64,000 nucleotides of DNA from Alitta virens (Eukaryota; Annelida; Polychaeta; Phyllodocida; Nereididae), in the NCBI GenBank assembly GCA_932294295.1, contig OW028582.1, forward strand, positions 2,909,515 through 2,973,514, in the 5' to 3' direction. Below the pieces are notes generated by a model. It was given only the letters and a program-made list of their open reading frames with translations. It did no database searches and was not told where the DNA came from. Below, piece by piece: positions 47,636 through 59,000 of this stretch. How positions within the stretch are numbered: position 1 is the stretch's first letter; each line of letters starts with the position of its first letter. A program made the translations under genes and the position numbers.

Positions 47636-49099
47636 AGCCCATGTAAAATTAATAACTTGGTTCTCAGGCCCAACCGCATTCATTTTAAATCGCCGCATTG
47701 CCAAGTTTTTTGCCTTATTGTGAAATTGCATGTGAAGTAAAAACAAAACTTTTTACTTACGAATGAACTCATTTGCAAATGCACCATAGGCATTTGGGTT
47801 AGAATTTGCAAGGCTGATGGTGGCATCTGAGCCCAAAAGGTCCATGATCTATTCATCGCCGATTGGTTTCGTCAGCAAAATCAAGGAATTGACACCAATC
47901 ATTTCAAGTTCTTTTATCTGAAAATGGGTATGACAATTATTTGCTATTAAAAAAGTCAATGTCTCAAAACAACACTGAAATATTTTCATGAACACATCAT
48001 CACATGATATAGCATCAAAATTAAATGGTTCACTACCCTATTATTCAATAAAATTGTATACTTTATTTTTAGTCATATTAGCTACGCAAGAAAACATTCC
48101 CTAGTTCCTCCCTGCAATGATTCATTCGATAATCCCTAAACCCAATTCTAATTGCTTTATGATGTCATCGAAACAATGGCCATTGTGACATCACAATTGT
48201 GATTGTAGCTGGTAGTGAAGCTTGCACAGGTGACATGGTTGTTGAGAAAGAGCAGAAGGTATGTTGAACAATTCCAAACAATCAGTTATTTGTTATTGAG
48301 AAGCATCATCATATCATAGAAAATTGGCATTATATTAATTTTGTTTTTCACATTTATTTCAATGTTGTACTGCTCCATGCTTTCCATGAAAAAATATGGC
48401 CAAAAATCAAGTATGCAATTATTTTGTATATTGGTATAATGTGCTTTACATAAAAACGAATAATACTTAAGATATTATAATAATCTGATTAAATAAATTT
48501 TGAAATAAAAGTAACATTCATTCATTCATGCGATGGTTATAATCAGATCAAAATAGAAAAAAGTTTAAAAATCAATTACACTGTTATGTGTACCATTCTT
48601 TGAAAAAGAAATATACCTGTATATATATATATATATCTATCTGTAAAGAATTATTCATATATTCTACAGATAGTCTCTTTGATTTATGTATGGTACCAAA
48701 CAAGGATGATACTTACATGCTGAAGCAGGACTTTCCTTGCTCTGGAATACAGGCAGCGTTTGTCATCTGCAGAAAGTTCTTCAGGCTTTGGAGGTGGTTG
48801 ACTCATCTCCTCCGTGGCTTTCTGTCGATATGTCTGTCTTTCCTCTTCAGTGAGGGCCTGCCATGCAGCTGCAGCATCTTTCAGCTGCCCGGGGTTCTCT
48901 AAAATCAGTCGATAGACTTATTACATTATTGCATACATTGTGAGGAATATATTATTTCCTGCTGCTCCAGCTGCCTCAAACTAAGCAGCCGCCAGGTAAC
49001 TGCCTGCTACTGTCTCCTTTCCTGCAGCTTTCTGCAGCTACTGGGCCTGATAGCATAAACTGATCGCTCCCCGTTCCTGCATATAGTGAAAACAGACTG

Positions 49100-49175
49100 C
49101 TCCTTGTAGGGGGTGCTGGCTAAGTCTACATGCCGTAGCCTAGTGGTGAAGGCATTGGACTCATTTGGGGGGTTA
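49100..49175 (+). mobile_element. tRNA-like fragment (SINE head)
   Basis: GTAGCCTAGTGGTGAAGGC resembles a pol III A box, but no cloverleaf or B box follows. It is therefore treated as a SINE head relic. Confidence 0.35.
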
Positions 49176-49861
49176 TAGAGTAATTGACGTTAACAAAATA
49201 TTTACCTGAAAGGTCTTTAACATCTGACTGTGCTATGGATATACGGTATGAACAGCTAGCTTAAAGAATAATAGATTTTGAAAGGGAAAATCGGAAGTCC
49301 ATACCTATGAATGAAGGAGTTTTCTCCTTAGCTTAACAAGCTTTGAAGTCACAGAAGCATATCATGTAGGACAAGTGTCAATAGCGCATGATACTGCTCA
49401 CCACCATTGAATCGGCAAAGCATTCCCTGGGCCACGTGCCATATGGCATTTTTAGATCTGCCTAAGAACATTTGGCATGCACAGGTCTGGTTATGATCAG
49501 CCAGAAGCTTGAGGTTATTATCCAGGTCATGTTAATCTGCGTCACCACGCATTGATGAATAATCCCCAGTGGGGTTCCTGAGAACCCCGGTTAATTACTG
49601 ATTTGCTAAAAAGGTCTTCTTCATCAGAGCTTGGATTTGCTTTACTCAATTCTTGGTCTTCAGAGCTGGAATTTTCCTGAGGTCACTCAGGATCACCAGC
49701 AGAAGTATCATCTGGCTCCCATCTTTAAATTTCGATAAATGGGGCCCACCTCAACAGCAGCAGCAGTCATATCAACATTTGTGACTGACAAGCTGGGCGA
49801 TACTGAAGTAGTAACATATTCATAGATGACATGTACCAAGAAAATGAAAGCTATTCGTATA

Positions 49862-49955
49862 GTGTGCAGTAGAGCAGTGGACCGTGCTCTGCTCTTCGGC
49901 ATTGGAGACTGGGGTACGAACCCAGTTAGTCAAAACCTTTTTTTTTTTAATCACA
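49862..49955 (+). mobile_element. tRNA-like fragment with T-run terminator
   Basis: GTAGAGCAGTGGACCGTGC then GGGTACGAACCCAG looks like A and B boxes, followed by a run of ten T. No amino-acceptor stem is seen, so it is probably a truncated SINE rather than a tRNA gene. Confidence 0.4.
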
Positions 49956-52311
49956 TTTGTACAATTAGTTTTTATGTTGTCCATTCAAAATCAGAATGTA
50001 TCTATATGATAAAATCAGTGTTGCGCTGGCAAATAATCCCGCTTTGTGCATCACAGTACCAATTTCTATTTAACAAGATGTGACAGGTTGGCAAACCATA
50101 TTTTAACACATTCCAGTTATCAAGTAGCAATGATGTCATACAATGTATAATCAGTATATACTATGCTATCACATTATGTGATATTATGGAAACCTAAGTT
50201 ACCCGATTATCTGATGTAAGGGTAACTGCCTTGATAATAATAAGTTAACTCCTTCAATAAAGCAATACATATCAGACTAACAAGTAGTAATTCACAAACA
50301 ATAGCACCAAAATTACCTCTCTGCCTTATCTCCTAAAGATGCAGCTTCTTCGTCTAAATGGGGTTGTAGCATAAGTAACCTGCAAAAAAAAAAAAACATA
50401 TTGCAAAAAAAAAAACAATTTTGTACTAAAACATAAAATTACGACCACAGTAGTCAGCTGATGATTTAAATAATTGAAATTTGCCAAGCATAAATAAGAC
50501 AGCTAGGTAAACGCACTCAGGCTGCATTTAGACATAGCTGCCAGTGAGAGAGGTTTCTTATGTCTGCTTAATAATAAATTATATATTATGGCTTTTTAAT
50601 CTATACAAAATATAATAATAGGGTCTGAAGGATTAAATACATGTAAAAGGTTCTGGCCAAGCAAGAAGGATATAGAAGGAATATCCAGGGAGGAGATAGC
50701 GTCTAATGTTTTGAATAGGAGAACAGAACCAAGATGACCGCCGCTACTAATATATAAGAAGATATTCTTGTGATGTCAGAGGAGCACCTCAACTTTTGCT
50801 TACAACTGTATACTTGCATACATGATAACATCATGTTAAAAAAGGAAAGGGGGAAGGTAAAATATAATCCAATTATAATTACCTTGTTGTTCTTAGGTTG
50901 TCGAGAGCATCCAAATATTTTTCTTGCCATGTGAGACTTGCCTTATTCTTGCAACTGTTGAGGGCCTGTTCACTTTTGTACCATTCATGAACATCTTCAG
51001 GTGTGATCACTGTATGAAGAGATATTCCCATTACATATTATTTCATGGCATATGAGCCATGAGAACTAAAGCAAATTCGGAAGGTTGTATAAATATGGTG
51101 TACATACCTTTATCAACATATGATGCTTTAAGTTCTTCTAGTCTTTCTGACGACACGGCCTCTATCTTTTTGGCCCGCTCCATTTTTTGACACAATGTTG
51201 CTCCTGAAAGTGTAATACCAATAAATACTATTGGCATGCCCATTTTAATCTTTTAATATCAAACATTACCTTTTTTTTAATTTGTTGAAATCTCTATTTA
51301 AGACTGTACAATGAAATTTTGCCTAAAATCTAATGCTACTTTTGTACGAAGTGCTTCCACTACATTTAATTTTGTCTGTATATTCACTTACCAAGAACTT
51401 CAAGTATCTTTTTTCTAAAATTGAAAAGGGCATCTGTCAACAGATCCTTTCTTCTTCCTGAAGTCATTTCCTTTGTGATTTTGGAAAATTTTCCCAGATA
51501 AGACCACAGTCTCTCCACGCATTCCCCATCTACCAAACCAAATGTGTCAAGCCACCTTGGATTCATTAATCACTGAAATACATGAACATTTTTGAGACAT
51601 TATAGTGATGATGAATCAACACGTCCTTTTTTAAGTGAAACAGCAATAAAGCTCTGTTTTCTTAATATTAAACAGTGACCGCCAATGGTCTATCAGAGTG
51701 GCATCGCTAAAAATAAATGCATGCATTACAAACGTATAGTTCCAATCAAGAAAAAGTTCATTAGACAAGGTAAATGAAATACTGGACCAGAACTGGTCTC
51801 TTAAGACAGCTGTGCTATTGTGACAAAAGGCCCCCTTTTACTAAAGTGTACAATATCTCCATTCCACTATTAGATATTCTCCTCAGGTACACATACGTAT
51901 TAATCACAAAGCCACATAACAGTTTAGAACATGCTTAATGGGGAGGAAAGGTACCACCAGAGGTTACCAAGACCCTAGCAGATATGTAATGTTTAATGTC
52001 ATAATCTATATAAAAATGGTGTAGTGATGTCATCCTATTGTCTTCTTAGCTGATACAGTCGTAGCTCCTTCTGTAGGCTCAGTTACTTTTTCTCCCCATA
52101 CAAATAAAGCATCTGAGACTGGGTCTACTTGAGATTAAGGCATGCAGTTCATCTAAGACAAGGATATATCTAGTAATAAAGATTGGCAATAATATGTAAA
52201 AGCAGTAACAATTTATGCATTCACACTTTAATTTCTAAATTAGCATTTAATTACACCAAAAAAAAATTTAAAAAAAAGTGAGCATGCAATGAGCTACATA
52301 GTTGGATGTTA

Positions 52312-52502
52312 ATCGCATGAGACGTTAAATTGGAGGTGCCTTGTACACTGTGTCTATGCTGAGGCAAGTAAAAGATCCCACCCATGGGGTAAATGTGTAG
52401 CATGGTGTGGAGTCCAAGCCTTATCTCATCATTACGTCTGCCTTGCAGCTGGTCATATAATCGGACTAAGCTTCAGATCAAGTAGCACTGAGACATTACA
52501 CA
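52312..52502 (+). mobile_element. SINE body fragment
   Basis: GCATGAGACGTTAAATTGG, TGTCTATGCTGAGGCAAG, AAAGATCCCACCCATGGGG, ATGGTGTGGAGTCC and a 3' end CACTGAGACATTA. The longest clean copy of the body. Confidence 0.65.
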
Positions 52503-52549
52503 TGACATGTCCCAAAATGTTCATTTTTTTTTCTGAAAAATTATGTTAC

Positions 52550-52878
52550 CAGGGATGTGATTGATCAGTGATAAAAAAACCTGAAAATGTCAGGATGAAT
52601 AAGCGCCCTGTCTCGGGGCATCCCCCCGGGAAATGTTTTTAACAAATAACAAAAATTATAGCCATTTCAAGCTATCTGAGGGGCAACTTCTAGGTATTAC
52701 AGTTCGAGCTCCGCAAGTCCGGCAATACTCGTTGTCAGAGCCACTTCTCCCCTTCCCCCCCCCCCCCCCCCCCCAAAAAAAAATAAAATAAAAATTGAAT
52801 TTGCACGAATCACGAGGGTCAATTTCACATGCCAAAAAAACCGGATTTCTGGAAGAAAACTGAAAAATCACATCCCTG
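52550..52878. mobile_element. Non-autonomous hAT-like element
   Basis: Ends CAGGGATGTGATT and AATCACATCCCTG are perfect inverted repeats flanked by TGTTAC on both sides. The core holds a long C run. It lies in an intron of the KDZ-like gene. Confidence 0.8.
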
Positions 52879-53164
52879 TGTTACCTATGCTGCTGTGTCC
52901 ATGATTGCTTAGTTGGGGCGCACAATAAAATTTTATAAAAATATCTCAAGAAGATATATTTCTTTGGCTTTTTACCTGACACTGCATTTTGTGTCCATAT
53001 GCATGATATGTGTGGAATACTGGAATCGCCAAAGAGATGTTGACTAGATCAGTTACGCTGCAAAAAATGAAAGAGAGGTCAGTGTATATGCAAATTTTAC
53101 AGACAAAAAAAACCCTCATAAATGTAAAATAGTACTCTAAAATAGATAGAAAATGTTTTTCCAT

Positions 53165-53705
53165 ATCAGCGATTCGTTTTTACAGACGAACCAATCTGCT
53201 GAACTCCAACAGTTAGGCATTCACAATGTGGTTGCCATGGAGACCAAATAAACAGTGGCTGCACTGAGGAATTTGGTTTCTGACTAAATTAGGCACTTTT
53301 TCAACATTAAATGAGGAAATACTTCTTTCTACATGAATAAGACCAAAGTTTCTATAACAAATACTCTAGCAAAGGTTTGTTTTTCTGCTAAAAGCCTTCA
53401 AAGTTGTGAATCGGAGGCTGTTGTGACGTCTGTCTGTTTGCATGGTTCTCTTCTGTGATTGGCTGCTGAGTTGTACATGAATATTAATAGGATTTTTTAT
53501 CCTCACTGCTTGTGTAGGAATATCAATATGAAAAGTACAAGAATTTGGTCAAAATTCTTAATTTCTTCGTGTTCTCAACTAAAAAAAAATTGAAAATGTG
53601 AAACAATGCCACTCGGGAGTTTCTCCGCCAGACACCTCACTCATGGCTTTTATTGAGCTGTTCCACCACAGTGAATGGGTTTTATTATAATATCAAATGG
53701 GTTAA
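53165..53705. repeat. Interspersed repeat, copy in the KDZ-like gene
   Basis: Counterpart of 37115-37640, including a decayed copy of the palindromic tail. It sits exactly where the missing middle of the transposase would be expected. Confidence 0.65.
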
Positions 53706-55414
53706 TGTAATGGTTTACAGAACTGAAACGTTTCGGGGAATACATATAATGCTTGAATCTCCTCACTAATTTTGAATTAGGCCTTAATTTTTTTGCAATT
53801 GGTTTTAAATAACAAATGAAAATCCTAATTATTCTTCAACTTTACATCCCAAGAAAATTATAGTTCTGCATACAAAATGTACCTTTCACCATGTCTAAGG
53901 TCCATAAATGCCATTGGTATCTCATGCTTACAGGAAGCTCCAAACACTGCAGTGACATTCAACCTGCCAGTTGTAGCACTGCTCCGTACTCTGTCACCAG
54001 CATGAAAATCATTGCATTCCTGCAATAAATCATAACATGCCAAATACACTAATTTTTTAAAAAATTCTTAAAATGGTAGTCTAAACATCCTATTAAAAAT
54101 AACATTACTGCTGCATAAAGTAAAAAACGGCATCTTTTAACTTACTTTTGCTTCGGTACCATTTTGTTTGATACCATATCGTTCTACAAACTAATCAACA
54201 CCTGTTTGGTCCAAAACCATGGGGTTTTGGTGTAAGGGTTTAATATTGGTTGCATCAGTGCGCCTCTTAACAAGTGAAAAACAAGCATCCATTGACCCAA
54301 AGACATTTCCTTTATCCTGTCAAATAAATAAAAAAGGAAAAATTATCATAAGAGGAAAAAAGTTACATAAATGAAAATATATTTAAATTTTCACAATGTA
54401 TTAACTTACGGAAGGACATGCCGGGCATATAATACTATCTGTATCTCTTGAGACTACATTTGCCATTTTGTGCTTGTAGTGCCGATATTCGTCACATGAA
54501 TCCTGGATCAGCTGTTTGTATAATGATATATACTGCAGGTAATAAACCATAATAAATATCAATTAGTAATATGAAATTATTAATTTATTATTTATAAACT
54601 TCTTAAATCATTGTGTTCTTAGCTACATTATCAGACAAATCCATAAGCATATAAGACGCCATGTCTTATCCACTAAACCATAGCACCCACGATTACATTA
54701 CATTAATCATGGTCCCTGCAGAAAGGTTTTAAAACTTGCTACATGTATCATCAATATTGATCAGATTCCAAATATCATGCGTCTGGTGGTCTTTCGTCAA
54801 TAAATGAATAAAAATGTCTGCAGCGTATGCCTTGTATTTTCATGTTATAATACGTAATGATGCCTATGGTATCATATTTGCAGAGTGCATGCAATACGTG
54901 TGAGTTTATAGATTCATAAATAAACAATATATTCATAGAATTTTCAAAATTTAGATACCATGCTGCTGGGAATGTTGGGGTTCATCAGTCTGAGCGCATT
55001 GCAAAAAGTGTTGGTTGACACTTGGCCCTCTAGCAGAAATGCCATCCACCAGTCTAAAAGGTGAAAATGAAAAGCAACTTGTGGCTGCAGTGGTGTTGAA
55101 GGCCATAAATTGTGTCGAACAAGTATTGCACATTTCTCTTCACAATCACAGAAAAATACTTCGGTTGTGTGTGGCCGCCCTATGAAAGAAAAGTTGCAAT
55201 ATATCAGATTACATAAACTTAACTATCCAAACTTAGTACAGTGTATATAATTCTACTCTTGCATAGTTCCACGATTGTGACAATTTTTCAGGTAGGTTTT
55301 GCTGAATTTATCGAAAATTCATCACCTACTTCAAAGTAAAACAGGGATAGAAATAAGGTTCAACAATTGTAATCTACTTTCCAGTTACCATAAATATTGA
55401 TGTGGTAACCTACC

Positions 55415-55551
55415 TGTAATATAGCAGACGGACGCCATGTTGATGCTCAACCGGAAGTGCCCGGATGTTTATTATTGCCTCACAAACAGATTCATACAGA
55501 TGACCTCGTGAACAAATGCTAATAAATATTGTTGTAATAAAATACATTACA
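55415..55551 (-). repeat. 3' LTR (137 bp)
   Basis: On the plus strand it starts TGTAATATAGCAG and ends AATACATTACA, identical to the other LTR at 60830-60966. At 137 bp it is short for the superfamily. Confidence 0.95.
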
Positions 55552-55564
55552 TCCTCTCTTTTTT
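55552..55564 (-). other. Polypurine tract
   Basis: AAAAAAGAGAGGA on the minus strand directly abuts the 3' LTR and would prime plus-strand synthesis. Confidence 0.75.
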
Positions 55565-56002
55565 GAAATTTAAGAATACATTTGTTGACATACATTAATG
55601 CAAAAATGATGTGATTAAGATGCATGTTCTGTAAAACATAATGAGACCTTCAGTGGTGGCATCATCTAGTAAAACAATGGTACAACCCAAACTTGTCATT
55701 AACATACGAACATAGATGTATGACTGGCTAACGCTAGGCCTATATGCTAAATTATACAGTATTGTTAGCACATAAATTGGTAGCACCTTAACTGACTGAG
55801 TATCTTAAGGATCTAAATATCTTAAGAAATATGAACAATTATACAGCTAGAACAGAGCTGATAAGTGGTTAATACTGCATTTGAACATAATACACAAAAA
55901 TAAAGATCTATACGCTATGGCTAAGTAATGCAAAGAATGTACACCAAGTTGAGCATTAGTATTCTAAAAAGAACTGCTAACACTGCTCAGTTTGTTCAAG
56001 AG

Positions 56003-59000
56003 TCAATATCGCTCATAGTCTTTAAGCCACACTGGTGCCTTTCTGGGACGACCAGCTCTGGACATATTGTCATTCTGTCTAGGCTGTGCTGGTATTTCAG
56101 CAGGTGGTAACGGATCAGCCTGTGGGCCTTGATCTCTGTTAATTACTGCTGGATTGTCTCTTACTACTGGATTGTCTCTTCTCGGTTGTCTAGGATTCAT
56201 TGGCACATATGGAGGAGCTAGCGGTGGAGGCATCTCGTGAGGTGTTTCTCGAGTTATGAGCAATTGGTCTCTGTTCCTCCGATATAGCCTATCCCGATCA
56301 GTCGATTTCACAATGTGTGAACGAGGTTGTCCATGACGAGTCACGTACTCCGCTGGTTGCCATCCTGTTCGTGTTTTCAGTCTGACGGCATCATGTTCTT
56401 GAATTTTGGGCAATACACGTTTTCCTCGGTCAAAATACTTCTTTTGAAGTTCTCTATAGTTCTGCAATCTACTGGTCACATCTGAAGGCTTTACAACTTT
56501 CGGCTTCAACAACTCACTGCATGTGGGTAATCGCGTTTTGGTACGGCGACCCATTAGGCGTTGCACTGGGGAACCAATCAAATTGTCTCGTGGCGTATTG
56601 CGTAAATCCAACAAAGCTAAATACAGGTCTTCCCCTGTTTCGACACATTTGTACATAAGTCTTTTCACTGTTTGAATAGAACGCTCAGCCAAACCGTTCG
56701 ATTGCGCACGAAGTGGAGATGAAGTAGAATGCGTGAAGTTATATGCCAAAGCAAATTCTGCAAATTGTCTGCTAGCGAACTGTGGACCATTATCGCTGAC
56801 AAGGATATCCATAATCCCATATCTTGCAATCATACGTTTTAGGGTTTGGATAACACCACTGGTTGTCAAGCTTTCGAGTTTTTCTATCTCAACAAAGTTT
56901 GAATAATAGTCTACAAGTAATATGTGATGCTTGCCATGCAGTTCAAACAAGTCTGCACCGACTTTACTCCAGGGTCTGGCTGGAAGAGGTTGCACATACA
57001 AAGGTTCTTTAGGCTGATTATTCCTATACTGTAGGCATGTACCACATTTGGCAATTTTGTCCTCGATCTGGGTCGACATGTTTGGCCAGAACATGAGATC
57101 TCTAGCGCGTTGCTTGGTGAGAACAACACCCATATGCGACTTATGCAACTGTGTGATCATTTCTTGCTGTAATGAACTAGGTACCACTATTCTGTCACCC
57201 CTGAATACCAATCCATTGTAAGTTGACAGTTCATCGCGTATATTCCAGTAGGGGGCGACACCTGGTGGCAATCTGTTCCTGGCATCAGGCCAACCAGTAC
57301 GAATGATTCGCTTTAGCTGTTGTAGATCCTGATCAGCTTCTGTGGCTGTAACGAACTTGCTGTGCTGTGGCCCCACAATCGTGTCCACTGGACAGACCAT
57401 CAACTCATCATCCAGTAACTGTTCACTGGGACCATGTGGTAGGCGACTTAAACAGTCAGCGAGTCCTAAGGATTTTCCTTTGACGTGAATTAAAGTAAAC
57501 GAGTAGGGTTGAAGCTTCAACATCATGCGCTGTACTCGCATTGGCGCAGATAGAATGGACTTGTTCAGGATCACTTCCAATGGTTTATGGTCCGATTCAA
57601 CCACAAAGTTTCTGCCGTAGAGCATCTTATGAAATTTGGTACACCCGAAAACAACAGCAAGGGCCTCTTTCTCTATTTGGGCATATTTACATTCAGTGTC
57701 AGTTAAAGAACGTGAAGCATAAGCCACTACGGCCTTGTCTTGAATTAGAGCTGCACCTAGCCCTCGGCTTGAAGCATCAACGGATAACACCACAGGCTTG
57801 TTAACATCATAGTATTTTAGAACTGTATTTGACGTCAGGGCTTTCTTGATGGCGTCAAGGGCTTTCTGTTCCTCTGCTCCCCAAGCCCAATCTTCTCTCT
57901 TCTTGAGATCTCTGAGCGGAGCGTTAAGAGTGCTAAGCCCAGGTATGAATTTACTGACGTAGGCTATCATGCCTAAGATTGTCTCTAATTCACTAATGTT
58001 CTCAGGGGGTCGCATGTTTACAATAGCTGCCACTCTCTCAGCTGTAGGCTTTAAACCTTCCCCTGTGAGGCGATGACCAACATAATTGACTTCAGGGAGT
58101 CCAATTCTTGACTTCTCACTGTTGAGTTTCAGTCCAATCTTTCTGGCTTTCTGCATGACTTTCTCCAGAATAGCATTGTGCTCACTTTCAGATTTGCCAT
58201 GGATAAGAATGTCATCGACGACAACTTCCACCCCTGGAATATCACCAAACTGCGACTGCATCTCACGCTGAAACACTTCAGCAGCACACTTGAGCCCCAT
58301 AGGCATTCTGAGATAACGATACCGACCAAACGGCGTGTTGAAGGTAGTGAGCTTAGAACTATCCTCTGTGAGCCTAATCTGAAAGTAGCCGCTGTTAGCG
58401 TCGAGCGTAGAGAACCATTTACTACCATGTAGTCTTGTCGCTATGTCTTCTATTGTACTCATTGGAAAGTGTTCCCTGCGAATTGCACGATTCAAGTCTG
58501 ATGGGTCAATGCATATCCTAACACGACCATTTTTCTTGCGTACCACCACCATGCTATTCACCCAGTCAGTGGGTTCTACAACCTTCGCGATAATCTTACA
58601 ATGTTCAAGGTGATCCAGTTCTTTTCTGACTTGGTCCCGTATGGCAGCAGGAACTGAGCGGGGTGGGTGTACAACAGGCTTTGCATTACTATCTAATTTA
58701 ATTTCATATTCACCAGGCATGCAGCCTATTTCCTGACCTAGTACATCTTTGAACTGGTTGAGGATATTTTCATTAGTCTTAGATTTGACAACACTGTTAA
58801 CTCTCGCTACGAGTCTCAACTTCAGACAATCAGGCCTGCCTAACAGGTTGACTTCTCTACTACTGTCTAGAACTTGGAAGTTAAGCTGAAACATGCTACC
58901 GCGATAGACACATGGCAATACAACTGTGCCATAGGCTCTTCTACTTTCATTGTGCACACCATTTATCAATAAGTTGCTAGGAGAAATCTGTGAACTGAAA

